In this document: positions 1-9,434 of the stretch, piece by piece
Layout: every line of letters starts with the position of its first letter
Numbering within the stretch: the first letter of the stretch is position 1
Source: Shewanella benthica KT99
GTDB taxonomy: Bacteria; Pseudomonadota; Gammaproteobacteria; Enterobacterales; Shewanellaceae
Assembly (NCBI RefSeq): GCF_000172075.1
Contig: NZ_ABIC01000008.1
Location: forward strand, 62,001-126,000
DNA: 64,000 nt
Direction of reading: 5' to 3'
Position numbers and translations under genes: made by a program
The notes under the pieces: model-generated
Told to the model about the DNA's origin: nothing
Database searches by the model: none
What the model saw: only the letters and a program-made list of their open reading frames with translations

Positions 1-744
1 GAATGCACCGGCAAGCACAATCGCGATTGAACCTACAATTTCGATACCATCTGAAATTGGAGCCATACCCGGAATGACGACAAAACCCGTTAATGTTTCA
101 ATCACAATAGCGGCAAGTGCAAGAGTAATAATGGCAATAACACCTTTACCAAATATTTCAAAACCACGGATCATAGCATCGGGTTTCAACCATAAGCCTA
201 CCGCAATAGCGCCAGCAACGAGCACGATTGGCACCAAGTTAGCTAAGATCATCATCAAATCAAAGCCTGCGACTAACCCGCCCACTAAAGAACCAACAGG
301 AATAGTGGTTAAACCAATTAACACACCGCGTGCAAGAAACTGGGTATCACTCTTATCGATAATTCCCAGTGCCACTGGAATGGTAAACACTAAGGTAGGC
401 CCCATCATCGAACCTAAGATCAAGCCAGCAAAATTACCTGCATCAGGTGTTGCTGCCATGCTCATAGCGAGTGGGTAGCCACCCATGTCATTGGCCAATA
501 AGGTACCAGCAAACATCGCAGGATCCGCGCCCAAAGCTGTATAAATAGGCACAACAATTGGACTTAACAGTGATGCTAGGACAGGAGCAAGACTCACCAC
601 CCCGACCATGGCAAGCGCTAACGCTCCCATTGCCATAAAGCCTTCATCAAATTGTGCGCCATAACCCCAACGGTTACCCAGTGCTTTATCGACCGCACCG
701 AGAACCATAAAGCCCACCATAATATAAATGATAATGTCATTCAT
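1..744 (-). CDS. eutH: EutH ethanolamine transporter (C-terminus cut by window edge)
   Basis: Inner-membrane ethanolamine permease of the EutH family. About 248 residues are visible, beginning MNDIIIYIMVGF, against a usual length near 400, so the C-terminal third lies outside the window. The visible part is a run of hydrophobic segments with conserved stretches such as NRWGYGAQFDEGFMAMGAL and GTLLANDMGGYPLA. The ATG at 744 gives the family-typical N-terminus. Unlike the enteric order, where eutH lies mid-operon, it is last here, 261 bp after pduT and behind a hairpin terminator. It therefore probably has some expression of its own. Confidence 0.93.
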   Translation of the reverse strand, partial: MNDIIIYIMVGFMVLGAVDKALGNRWGYGAQFDEGFMAMGALALAMVGVVSLAPVLASLLSPIVVPIYTALGADPAMFAGTLLANDMGGYPLAMSMAATPDAGNFAGLILGSMMGPTLVFTIPVALGIIDKSDTQFLARGVLIGLTTIPVGSLVGGLVAGFDLMMILANLVPIVLVAGAIAVGLWLKPDAMIRGFEIFGKGVIAIITLALAAIVIETLTGFVVIPGMAPISDGIEIVGSIAIVLAGAF

Positions 745-936
745 GATATTTTATTTCCTGATAATTATTTTATTATCGCAATAGAAAAATGCCAGGCAAT
801 AACGGCCTGCAGAACTTATTTCCATGCGGATATATATTAATTCCCACTGAAATTAATAGTAATTTATTTAATTTTTAACTCTGAATATAAACTCAATATT
901 CATTACAATCGAATATTGTCGATGCTCGTATTAAAA
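745..936. other. AT-rich gap upstream of eutH
   Basis: About 190 bp of AT-rich DNA between the hairpin after pduT and the eutH start. No ORF here is convincing. It is the natural place for a separate eutH promoter, but no single -35/-10 pair stands out. Confidence 0.4.
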
Positions 937-965
937 ATATGCGGGATAAATATTATCCCGCATAT
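937..965 (-). terminator. Intrinsic terminator between pduT and eutH
   Basis: Perfect 12-bp inverted repeat (arms 937-948 and 954-965, core GCGGGATA / TATCCCGC) with a 5-nt AATAT loop. Read on the minus strand, the stem is followed directly by TTTTTAA. It lies 40 bp past the pduT stop codon, so it would end or attenuate the main eut transcript before eutH. Confidence 0.7.
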
Positions 966-1005
966 CATCAAACCTCATATCGAACATTTATTTTGCATAA
1001 CAGGT

Positions 1006-1554
1006 TTACACTTTACTTTGCAATATTGCCTTGCTTGGTTGAGGGATAACGACTTTATCAACCAAAACACCTTTACTCTTAATCTGTTGTACAGCGGCTT
1101 CAACTGCCGCTTCTACTGCTGCGACATCCCCGGTTAGAGTGAAAAATCCTTTGCCGCCTATCGCCATCGCCATATGAATTTCAAGCAGGTCAACATTAGC
1201 GGCTTTCACCGCTGCATCGGCCGCTTCAACTATAGCTGCAACCGAGAAGGTTTCAACAATGCCTAGCGCCCCGGTATGTTCAACCACACGGGTACCCGAT
1301 ATTGCTGGAAACACATCAGGATGCACATTTGCGATGATCAAATCATCAATGACTTCGCCGCCACCGACAGAGAGTCCGGTTTCAACTGCGGCATTGATTG
1401 ACGCCACATCTCCAGCCACCATAATCATAAATTTGCCGGGACAAATTGTACGATTAAAAAGAATCTCCACGTCCGCAGCTTTCAACATAGCATCAGCCAC
1501 TAGAAAGCCACGAGCGATCGAATTCAGTTCAATACAACCTATTGAATTTATCAT
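1006..1554 (-). CDS. pduT: PduT-like tandem-BMC shell protein (trimeric, Fe-S type)
   Basis: Microcompartment shell protein with two BMC domains in tandem (about residues 3-88 and 95-180; 182 aa, PduT is about 184). PduT trimers form a pseudo-hexameric tile. Cys38 lies in a T-I-C-P-G-K motif; from memory this is the residue by which three PduT subunits hold a [4Fe-4S] cluster at the central pore, so the cluster site looks intact. It follows pduS by 14 bp. PduT is proposed to pass electrons to or from PduS across the shell. A second tile alongside EutL is unusual in an ethanolamine operon. Confidence 0.88.
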   Translation of the reverse strand: MINSIGCIELNSIARGFLVADAMLKAADVEILFNRTICPGKFMIMVAGDVASINAAVETGLSVGGGEVIDDLIIANVHPDVFPAISGTRVVEHTGALGIVETFSVAAIVEAADAAVKAANVDLLEIHMAMAIGGKGFFTLTGDVAAVEAAVEAAVQQIKSKGVLVDKVVIPQPSKAILQSKV

Positions 1555-1568
1555 TATTAGCTCTTGTT

Positions 1569-2939
1569 TTAATTTCGTTCAATAACGACAACGTTGTTCA
1601 CTGCCGTCACTTTCCCATCGATACTGGCATGAACCGAAACACTTAAGGCCTCAGCATCTGCCTTACCTATCAATTGGCCTTTTTTCACGCTATCACCCAC
1701 TTTTACCACTACCGCAGCAGGCTTGCCTATGTGCTGGGATAGTGGAATTCGAACCTGAGTGATAGACACTGGCTGCACCCTATTCTGCTGGCGATTAGCC
1801 TGCAGTAACTCATCAAATTGAATAAATTGTGCCTTTTTAAGTGCATACTCAGACAATTCGAGACGACGGGTTAAACGCTTCGTTGGCACCCCACGGTATT
1901 CCCGTAACGGATGCACATCAACTGTTTGCGCCTGTAACTGTTGCGGGCTGAGCAATTGATTGCTATCGCGTAAGTCACGCTTAGTTATGCCACAGACTCG
2001 ACTAGGATCTAATCCTTCAGGGCAAGCCCACATCGTGCATAAATTACAACCACTGCATGCTTGCGCAGCTAATGTGTACGATAGATGATTTTCACCAGAG
2101 GCTTGCAATCCACGCATAGCAAGATGTGGCTGTATCGGATAACCGAGTAATCCACGAGGACACATGGAAGTACACAGGCTGCATTGATCACATGCCGACT
2201 TACCGATACGCAGCATATCTTCTTCACTGCGCATTTTAAAACGCGCAATCCGCGACTCGCGTGGTATCACCAATAAACCACTGGATATCTTAGTCACTGG
2301 TTGAGTCAAGTCTTCGGTCACCGACCCCATCATAGGCCCACCTTCGACCACGACAAAGTCATCACAAGTTATGCCACCCGCTAAATCGATAGCCTGTTGG
2401 TAACTTATACCAACGGGTAACCAAGCTGTGTATGGCCTAACGACTTCACCGTGCACCGTTACCATGGTTTCAGTAACAGGAATGCCTTTCGAAGCTCGGA
2501 ACAGATTGACAAATGATTCAATGTTATTGACCATTACCCCGATCTCTTTCGGCAAGCCTCCAGATGGAATTCGTTTTCCGGTAACTTCATATACCATTTC
2601 GACTTCATCACCCGCTGGATACACATCTTCCATCAGGAATAATTCGAGGGATTCAGGCAATGTAGCTTGCAATATCGCTATGGTGTCGGTATTTTTCTTT
2701 TTAATGCCAATCACACCACGACTAGCGCCTACCTGCTTCATGGCAAGCAGCATGCCGCCAAACAGTTCATCGGCCCAGCGCTGCATCAGCACCTGATCTT
2801 TATATAATAATGGCTCACACTCAGCGCCGTTTGCCAGCACCAAGTCTACTTGACAGTCGAGCTTAACGTAGGTGGGGAATCCTGCCCCACCTGCGCCAAT
2901 TACGCCACCGTCCTGAACCTGTTTTAACAACGGATCCAT
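1569..2939 (-). CDS. pduS: PduS-like RnfC-family cobalamin reductase
   Basis: Flavin/Fe-S protein of the RnfC/PduS family that reduces cob(III)alamin toward cob(I)alamin for re-adenosylation. The 456-aa protein opens with the family motif GVIGAGGAGFPT, followed by NGAECEPLL (NADH/FMN domain). Two cysteine clusters of the 4Fe-4S ferredoxin type follow near residues 248-262 (CDQCSLCTSMCP) and 293-308 (CSGCNLCTMWACP), then a C-terminal barrel-sandwich segment (about 395-456). It lies between eutL and pduT with 14-15-bp gaps. In Salmonella this partner recycles B12 for diol dehydratase, so here it would serve EutBC through EutT. Confidence 0.9.
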   Translation of the reverse strand: MDPLLKQVQDGGVIGAGGAGFPTYVKLDCQVDLVLANGAECEPLLYKDQVLMQRWADELFGGMLLAMKQVGASRGVIGIKKKNTDTIAILQATLPESLELFLMEDVYPAGDEVEMVYEVTGKRIPSGGLPKEIGVMVNNIESFVNLFRASKGIPVTETMVTVHGEVVRPYTAWLPVGISYQQAIDLAGGITCDDFVVVEGGPMMGSVTEDLTQPVTKISSGLLVIPRESRIARFKMRSEEDMLRIGKSACDQCSLCTSMCPRGLLGYPIQPHLAMRGLQASGENHLSYTLAAQACSGCNLCTMWACPEGLDPSRVCGITKRDLRDSNQLLSPQQLQAQTVDVHPLREYRGVPTKRLTRRLELSEYALKKAQFIQFDELLQANRQQNRVQPVSITQVRIPLSQHIGKPAAVVVKVGDSVKKGQLIGKADAEALSVSVHASIDGKVTAVNNVVVIERN

Positions 2940-2954
2940 TTAAGCTCTCCTAAC

Positions 2955-3611
2955 TTAGGTCGCAATAGGACAACGAGCGACCTCAATTACTGCGGCTTCA
3001 AACGCATCACAAGCGGCACTACATGCAGCTTGTGAACCGGTTAAATGGCCACCACCAAAGTTAGTCTCGGATGGCGGGGCAAATAAGTTCACCAATTTAA
3101 CATCCGCAGCTTTCAGGGCCGCATCCAAAGCGTACATGGCTTCCAAAGGAGGAGCTATCAGGTAAGCTAAAGCTTCGCCTTGCTCAACCCCAGCTTCTGC
3201 TGATAAAAAGCTACCGGTCGATGAAACCAGATGAGCAAAATAGGCTATCTCACCAGCTTCATCGGCACATTGGAATGCGGCTTCAGATTCAACGAAGGAT
3301 TTCACACGTTCAAGGCCAGCAATAATATCGGCTGGGTTAGTTGCGGCAATGATGCCGATCACTTCACCCGATGTTGGGCCTGAAGAATGCGCTGCACCAG
3401 CATAGAAAGACTTGGCATAGACAACATCTACGTTGGCCGCTTTAGTTGCTTCATCGAGTGCACAATATGTCACATCATCACAATCAGCAGTAATAATGCC
3501 TATGCTGTTGTGGTGTGGTTTAAGACCTAATTTTTCTTTATAAACTGAATCAACCGAGGCAATCACCCGAGTTGCTAGCACAGTCGGTTGAATTTTATCA
3601 AAGATAGCCAT
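2955..3611 (-). CDS. eutL: EutL tandem-BMC shell protein
   Basis: Trimeric shell protein of the ethanolamine microcompartment, made of two circularly permuted BMC domains with a gated central pore. Length 218 aa matches the family (219). Recognisable segments are LGLKPHHNSIGIITADCDD at the start and NFGGGHLTGSQAACSAACDAF near the C-terminus. It follows eutC by 15 bp, the canonical eutBCL order. Known EutL proteins are thought to admit larger solutes; that role is inferred from the family. Confidence 0.95.
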   Translation of the reverse strand: MAIFDKIQPTVLATRVIASVDSVYKEKLGLKPHHNSIGIITADCDDVTYCALDEATKAANVDVVYAKSFYAGAAHSSGPTSGEVIGIIAATNPADIIAGLERVKSFVESEAAFQCADEAGEIAYFAHLVSSTGSFLSAEAGVEQGEALAYLIAPPLEAMYALDAALKAADVKLVNLFAPPSETNFGGGHLTGSQAACSAACDAFEAAVIEVARCPIAT

Positions 3612-3626
3612 TGTTCATCTCCTATA

Positions 3627-4523
3627 TTAGCGTTTTAAATTAATACCACTGGTTTTTTGCTTCAGCATATCTTTTACCAAATCAACAATAACCGCAGCCG
3701 CTTCCACCGGTGGTGTACCACCCGCATGAATATTGGAGATCACAGTTCGATCTGATTCAACAGTGTCTTCACTTGGTTTATAAACCGCATAGCAACTCAA
3801 TGATTCCGACTGACCTAAGCCTGGACGTTCACCAATGAGTAAGATATTCACGTCGGCATTGAGTAACATGCCAATTTCATCCTGTGCTTTTACACGGCCG
3901 AAACGAAGAAAAAATGGTGTGCCAACATCCAAGCCCGCACTTTTTAAACCGTTTAACAATGCTGGTAATATTTCATCATGGTTTGCAGTCACCGCATCCA
4001 GACTCAAGCCGTCAGATAAGATAACTTGCACTTGAGGTGCTTGTTTGCATTTTTCCTTGATTAAGACTATTGCTTCATCATTTAACTTACGTCCCAAGTC
4101 GGGACGAGTTAGATATTCATCCTTATCTTTCGCAGCGCTCTGCACTTCCATTAAGCCGCGCTCTTGTAACCAAGATGATTCAACATTCTTGATAACAGTG
4201 TCTTTCGAGCGTGAATGGTCGGCTAAAAAACGTAATAAAGGGATTGTGCGTGGACGAGGACCAGTTCGACCCGTACCCATACGGGCATTGGTTTGACTCA
4301 TCAAGTCATCCACGATACTAGGATTTGCCGCATTGATGACGCCGTTCCATTTTTTGAAACGCGGCTCACCTAGATCAGGCAGTGACTCATCTGAGATTAC
4401 CGTTTTACCAGCCACATTAGATGCAGCATCGATCACCTTAGTGATAGTCGATGGTTGGATATTGTTTTCGCCAAGTTGGGCTAAAACAGTCGCTACTATA
4501 TTTTTAATATTTTGTTCGTTCAT
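3627..4523 (-). CDS. eutC: Ethanolamine ammonia-lyase small subunit
   Basis: Small subunit of the adenosylcobalamin-dependent ethanolamine ammonia-lyase, which converts ethanolamine to acetaldehyde and ammonia inside the shell. About 298 aa, typical for EutC. The N-terminus ([16 protein letters not shown]) is a short amphipathic helix of the kind that targets cargo to compartments. Conserved blocks include RTGPRPRT and [13 protein letters not shown] near the cobalamin site. An upstream GTG at 4529 would leave the AAAGGG Shine-Dalgarno only 1 nt away. The ATG at 4523 has 7-nt spacing and is preferred. Confidence 0.96.
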   Translation of the reverse strand: MNEQNIKNIVATVLAQLGENNIQPSTITKVIDAASNVAGKTVISDESLPDLGEPRFKKWNGVINAANPSIVDDLMSQTNARMGTGRTGPRPRTIPLLRFLADHSRSKDTVIKNVESSWLQERGLMEVQSAAKDKDEYLTRPDLGRKLNDEAIVLIKEKCKQAPQVQVILSDGLSLDAVTANHDEILPALLNGLKSAGLDVGTPFFLRFGRVKAQDEIGMLLNADVNILLIGERPGLGQSESLSCYAVYKPSEDTVESDRTVISNIHAGGTPPVEAAAVIVDLVKDMLKQKTSGINLKR

Positions 4524-4534
4524 TACCACACCCT

Positions 4535-5899
4535 TTAATTGAAGAAAATTGATGGATCACCAGCTTTAGCCGTTAGGCGACCATTTTCCATCAGTCCCAT
4601 TGTTTCCATCCAGGCTTCAAACTCTGGTGCAGGACGTAAATTCAATAGCTGACGAGCCGTTGCCGTATCATGGAATGCGGTAGTCTGGTAGTTCAACATG
4701 ATGTCATCGCCCATCGACATACCGATAACGAAGTTCACTCCTGAAGCTGCCAGCAATACCAACAAGTTTTCGTTGGAGTTTTGATCAGTATCCGCATGGT
4801 TGGTGTAACAAGCATCAACCCCCATAGGCATACCAGATAATTTACCCATGAAATGGTCTTCAAGGCCGGCGCGAATGATCTGTTGATGGTTATATAAGTA
4901 CTCAGGACCAATAAAACCTACAACGGTATTCACTAGATGCGGCTTATAACGACGAGCAAGAGCATAACAACGCGCTTCCATTGTCATCTGATCCGCACCA
5001 TTATGTGCATTGGCTGATAACGCTGAGCCTTGACCAGTTTCGAAGTACATCATGTTCTCACCGGCGATATTGCTGTACTGCTTACCAATTTCGTAAGCTT
5101 CATCCAGCATATCCACAGTGACTCCAAATTCTGTCAAACCTTTTTCAGAGCCTGCAATACTTTGGAATAACAAACCAGCAGGAGCCCCTTTACGCACGGC
5201 CTCCATTTGGGTAGAGATGTGAGACAACACACAAGGCTGAGTTGGAATGTCGAACTTATTGATAACATCCTGAATCGCATTGAGCATTTGTGTGGTATTT
5301 TCGACGCTGTCAGTCACCGGGTTAACACCGATAACCGCATCACCACAACCAAACGATAAACCTTCATAGATCTGCGCCATCATAGAGCTGATGTTATCGC
5401 GGGTATCGTTAGGCTGTAGTCGACAACTGAAATGACCGGGTAGACCCACGGTTGCATTTGCCTTGGTAATAACGGTTAATTTCTTACCGCCATACATCAA
5501 ATCACTGTTAGAACTCAACTTAGCAACAGCAGAAACCATCTCTGCCGTTAGACCCTTACGCAGACGCTCAAACTCTTCATGAGTTGGAGTATCAGAGAGT
5601 ATGTATTCACGTAACTCGCTGACAGACCAGTTTTTGATCTCCTCAAACACAGATTTATTCACACTATCTTGGTCAATCCGAGTGATAATGTCGGCTTCAT
5701 AGTCGACCACTGGATTTTCACGTAAATCATTCAAGGTCATTTCAGACAGAACATATTTAGCGGCAACACGCTCTTGAGAGGTTTCAGCAGCAACACCTGC
5801 TAATACATCTCCAGAGCGAAGTTCAGAGGCTTTCGCCAAGACTTCTTTTACATCACCGAATTGGTAACTTTGACCAAACAGGCTGGTTTTCAACTTCAT
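4535..5899 (-). CDS. eutB: Ethanolamine ammonia-lyase large subunit
   Basis: Catalytic TIM-barrel subunit of ethanolamine ammonia-lyase. The 454-aa length equals the enteric protein (453). The N-terminus ([20 protein letters not shown]) and conserved barrel segments such as [39 protein letters not shown] and [16 protein letters not shown] are all present and uninterrupted. It is encoded 11 bp upstream of eutC, with which it forms the active complex, and 14 bp after the reactivase gene eutA. Confidence 0.97.
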   Translation of the reverse strand: MKLKTSLFGQSYQFGDVKEVLAKASELRSGDVLAGVAAETSQERVAAKYVLSEMTLNDLRENPVVDYEADIITRIDQDSVNKSVFEEIKNWSVSELREYILSDTPTHEEFERLRKGLTAEMVSAVAKLSSNSDLMYGGKKLTVITKANATVGLPGHFSCRLQPNDTRDNISSMMAQIYEGLSFGCGDAVIGVNPVTDSVENTTQMLNAIQDVINKFDIPTQPCVLSHISTQMEAVRKGAPAGLLFQSIAGSEKGLTEFGVTVDMLDEAYEIGKQYSNIAGENMMYFETGQGSALSANAHNGADQMTMEARCYALARRYKPHLVNTVVGFIGPEYLYNHQQIIRAGLEDHFMGKLSGMPMGVDACYTNHADTDQNSNENLLVLLAASGVNFVIGMSMGDDIMLNYQTTAFHDTATARQLLNLRPAPEFEAWMETMGLMENGRLTAKAGDPSIFFN

Positions 5900-5913
5900 A
5901 AAACAACTCCTAC

Positions 5914-7344
5914 TTAAGACGGAAAGGCTAGAGATTTAACTGTCAAAGGGACAATCTTACCACCAAAGTAACTTTTCCCGATATCGATATAGTCACCCTC
6001 GTGGGTGGCTACTTCATCTATCACACTCAGTGCTTGCGCTCCGAGTAACGGTTGTAATTCCATGCCTAACGCCTTGCCGATATCGTTATGCATGATGACC
6101 AGGGCCGTTGCGTGATGATTGCCATGGTCGCGATAAAACAGCGCTAACTCACGTGCAACATGCTGCACCGCGTGATAACGCAGAGGCATATTGACATCGA
6201 ATGAAATAGCGTAGAGATCACACCCTAAAGCCAAATCCATGCGCTCTGCTGCGATAATTATCTCGGAACAAATTGCAGGGGTTGACTGTTGCCAGTCGAT
6301 GGCTGGATGGACTACAGGTATATTTTTCAGCGGCAAGTCATTGGTATTAAGCCAAATCGTTGACCCTGAAAGTGTCAGTGAATAAGCCCCCGCACCAATG
6401 ACGGTTGCCCGCAAGGTTTGCTTGGGTTTTCTCACCGAGTACTGATCTAAGTCCTTGTTACGTAATAGGGCTCGTGCCAGTAATGGTCCAATATCGCCAA
6501 ACTGAGTCGGTTGCAGTGCTTCTTGTTGTTGGCGATAGAAACACTCACCAACACCACCGCTTAAAAAAATTACATCAATATCTGCAATAGCTTTAAGTTC
6601 AGACGTTTGCAGCAAATGGGCAGACAGTTTAGTCAACTTTCCAGTGATCAACTCGACGATCAGATCGGCCATACGTACCACTATACGGTTAAGATGATCT
6701 TTACTGATCTGCCGCGGTGATAGAGATTCACCGAAGAGCTCTTTGATCACTGCCATTGCGGGCTTATGAACATAGCTAATCTCACCTTGAGGATTAAGCT
6801 CGAGCAAACGCCCACCGATATTTAAACAAGCAGTATCAACCACACGTCCACAATCAAAAATAACGTAGTTTGAGGTACCACCACCAATATCAATATTCAT
6901 CACTTTCAAGTGATTCTTCTCTGAGAACTCCTGTGCACCACTACCTCGGCCGGCGATAACCGATTCCAAATTCGGCCCCGCCGTCGCCACCACAAAATCA
7001 CCTAAGTCATGGGACAAATCCATAATGGCCTCACGGGCATTATGGGCCTTGGCCGTTTCACCGGTGATAATAATGGCACCCGTCTCGATTCCCTCAGAGG
7101 TAAACCCAGCAAGGTCGATTTGCTTATCGATAAACTGACGTAAGGCTATCGCGTCGATCGTGCCGTTATGACCTATAGGGGTAAATTCGATCGGGCTCTG
7201 ATAGGTTATTTCACGGTCAACAAACTCATACACGGGCACCTGAGATGCGGGAGCCCGGTTAACAACCGTAAGATTTGAAAAAATCACCTGCGTCGTTGTA
7301 GTACCAATATCTATGCCGACACTGTGTATGACTTTGCGTTGCAT
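5914..7344 (-). CDS. eutA: EutA reactivating factor for ethanolamine ammonia-lyase
   Basis: Actin/Hsp70-fold ATPase that releases inactivated cobalamin from EutBC so that fresh adenosylcobalamin can bind. It is 476 aa (family about 467). Phosphate-binding motifs are visible: GIDIGTTTTQ near the N-terminus and NIDIGGGTSNY near residue 165. A TTG six bases upstream could be read as a start. The ATG at 7344 overlaps the eutG stop (TAATG) and sits 7 nt after GGAG, so it is chosen. Tight coupling to eutG and eutB fits a single polycistron. Confidence 0.95.
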   Translation of the reverse strand: MQRKVIHSVGIDIGTTTTQVIFSNLTVVNRAPASQVPVYEFVDREITYQSPIEFTPIGHNGTIDAIALRQFIDKQIDLAGFTSEGIETGAIIITGETAKAHNAREAIMDLSHDLGDFVVATAGPNLESVIAGRGSGAQEFSEKNHLKVMNIDIGGGTSNYVIFDCGRVVDTACLNIGGRLLELNPQGEISYVHKPAMAVIKELFGESLSPRQISKDHLNRIVVRMADLIVELITGKLTKLSAHLLQTSELKAIADIDVIFLSGGVGECFYRQQQEALQPTQFGDIGPLLARALLRNKDLDQYSVRKPKQTLRATVIGAGAYSLTLSGSTIWLNTNDLPLKNIPVVHPAIDWQQSTPAICSEIIIAAERMDLALGCDLYAISFDVNMPLRYHAVQHVARELALFYRDHGNHHATALVIMHNDIGKALGMELQPLLGAQALSVIDEVATHEGDYIDIGKSYFGGKIVPLTVKSLAFPS

Positions 7345-8588
7345 TAGCAATCTCCTAAAGGTAATTCACCGCTTAACGCTTGCTCGAGTAATGCCACTAT
7401 CTGACTCGCAGAGACTTGACGAGGATTACCAATCAAGCAAATATCTTGCATGGCTCGCTCGGCAATACCGGCAAAATCTCGTTTCGCCACATCAAAATCG
7501 ACCAGAGTCGTCGGTAATCCCAAATCAATCACGATTTGACGAACAGCTTTAATAGCGGCATTACAGCGTTCACGTTGGGTCATAGACTCGCGATTTACAT
7601 TTAATGCACCAGCCAGTTCGGCGTACGCAGGCTCACAACACAAGCTATTAAAGGCCATCACATAAGGCAACAAGATGGCATTTGCCACCCCATGCGGTAT
7701 GTTATAGAAGGCCCCTATTTGATGTGCTATGGCATGAGCTAAACCTAAACCGGCATTACTAAACGCTAATCCTGCTTTATAGGCAGCAATAGACATGTCA
7801 TAACGCATATCCATATCTTCGCCACAGCCAACTGCGATAGGTAAGGCTTTTACTAGCATTTCCATCGAGTGATAGGCATAAGCTTGAGATAATGGATTGG
7901 TCTGTCTTGAGACATAAGCTTCAATAGCATGGGTCAGAGTATCCACACCTGTCGCGGCTGTGATACTGCTTGGAACACCCAGCATTAACGCCGGATCTAA
8001 CAATGCAAAATCAGGCACCAAGCAAGCACCTTTTATGGGTACCTTGATGTTATTGGCCAGATCTTTGATTACTGTAATATCAGTCGCTTCAGAGCCAGTA
8101 CCCGCAGTTGTTGGGATAGCCCCTAGGCCTACGGTACGAGAAGCCAAACCGCCAGCCTTAAATTCTACAAGAGGGCCCTGATAATCGCCCAGAACTGCAA
8201 TACCTTTAGCAGCATCTAAAGCTGAACCACCACCGACACCGACCACAAAATCGGCGCCACTCGCTTTGAGTGCAGCGACACCTTTAGTAATCATCGCAGT
8301 ATCGGGCTCACCTTCAACATCCTTGAATACTGTGAGTCCCAATCCTGCTATTTTGATAGCCGTTTCACAACCCGCCACGAGCCCGAGCTGATGCACCATT
8401 TTATCGACAACCAATAACACATGACGAGCGCCAAATTCTTTCAGGATCTCGCCAAGCTGGTTCACACAATGTGGACCAGTAACTGTGACTGCCGGAGAGC
8501 GAAACGTAAAACCTTTACTCGGATTATATTGTTGCAATGTTTGACTAACGATGCAGGCAATATCTTCCGCTGAAATAGTACTACTCAT
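7344..8588 (-). CDS. eutG: EutG iron-type alcohol dehydrogenase
   Basis: Fe-dependent (type III) alcohol dehydrogenase that reduces acetaldehyde to ethanol and recycles NADH inside the compartment. It is 414 aa (enteric EutG about 395). The NAD-binding motif GVGGGSALDAAKG is near residue 120, and iron-ligand histidines fall in ATGVDTLTHAIEAYVS, LAHAIAHQIGAFYNIPHG. The N-terminal SAEDIACIVSQTLQQY helix resembles a cargo-encapsulation peptide. It lies 3 bp after eutJ. Confidence 0.94.
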   Translation of the reverse strand: MSSTISAEDIACIVSQTLQQYNPSKGFTFRSPAVTVTGPHCVNQLGEILKEFGARHVLLVVDKMVHQLGLVAGCETAIKIAGLGLTVFKDVEGEPDTAMITKGVAALKASGADFVVGVGGGSALDAAKGIAVLGDYQGPLVEFKAGGLASRTVGLGAIPTTAGTGSEATDITVIKDLANNIKVPIKGACLVPDFALLDPALMLGVPSSITAATGVDTLTHAIEAYVSRQTNPLSQAYAYHSMEMLVKALPIAVGCGEDMDMRYDMSIAAYKAGLAFSNAGLGLAHAIAHQIGAFYNIPHGVANAILLPYVMAFNSLCCEPAYAELAGALNVNRESMTQRERCNAAIKAVRQIVIDLGLPTTLVDFDVAKRDFAGIAERAMQDICLIGNPRQVSASQIVALLEQALSGELPLGDC

Positions 8589-8591
8589 GAT

Positions 8592-9431
8592 TTATTCCTC
8601 ACCCTGCAATGTCAGGCCATAGCTCGCAATTGCTAGCGGTGTTAAATACAAGGCTCGTGATAACTCGACAATTTCAATCTTGGGGAAGGTCTGCCTGAAA
8701 ATATCGGCGAATCCTTTAATCAGCGTCCCTCCCCCTGTCAAATAAATTGCTTCCGGTTGATGGTCAACAATATGTGTAGCAACAATATCAGACATTTTTT
8801 CAATCACAGGTCTAGCCATAGCAGCGATCACAGGGTCCTCATGACTGCGGCGTTTACACAGCTCCGCCTCAGCCATATCGACCCCTAAACCACCTGCAAT
8901 AGTTAAACTGACATGACGACCGCCAGAAGGCTCATCGAGAGAAAGTACTAACTTCCCATTTTCGATGACAGCTGTCCCCGTAGTGCCACCACCTACATCG
9001 ACCACGGCACCGTTGTCAATATGAAGTAAGGCGGCGACACTGCATGGCTCATCAATCACATGGCTAACCACAACACCGGCCGATTCCACCACATTAATTG
9101 AAATCCGTGGGTCGGTACCCGGCGGATAAGACGTGATAGCCTCTTTCGGTTCTATGCCTAATTTGTTCTGCACTTTTTGTAACTGGCTGCGCACGATTCG
9201 GCAGGCACCGGCATAATCTACCACCACCCCATCTCGCACGACGTCAGCCCAATCAAGGAATGCCGCGATGGGCACTCCTTGATCGTCAATCACAACTGTC
9301 TGAATATCTGCCGTTCCCAAATCGATTCCAATATGCACATTATTAGGGGCTGTAATCGGTGTTTCATCGTTTACAATCTCATCGATAATGATCAAATTCT
9401 GGTTGGTCTGAGCTAGATAATCCATCTTCAT
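8592..9431 (-). CDS. eutJ: EutJ Hsp70-like protein
   Basis: Actin/Hsp70-fold protein of the EutJ family (279 aa, family 278). It has nucleotide-binding motifs GIDLGTADIQTVVID (about residue 34) and VDVGGGTTGTAVI (about 146), plus a late YLTGGGTLIKG motif. Its exact role is unsettled; a chaperone or assembly role for compartment enzymes is usually proposed. It sits between eutE and eutG with 3-bp gaps on both sides, so translational coupling is likely. Confidence 0.93.
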   Translation of the reverse strand: MKMDYLAQTNQNLIIIDEIVNDETPITAPNNVHIGIDLGTADIQTVVIDDQGVPIAAFLDWADVVRDGVVVDYAGACRIVRSQLQKVQNKLGIEPKEAITSYPPGTDPRISINVVESAGVVVSHVIDEPCSVAALLHIDNGAVVDVGGGTTGTAVIENGKLVLSLDEPSGGRHVSLTIAGGLGVDMAEAELCKRRSHEDPVIAAMARPVIEKMSDIVATHIVDHQPEAIYLTGGGTLIKGFADIFRQTFPKIEIVELSRALYLTPLAIASYGLTLQGEE

Positions 9432-9434
9432 AAC

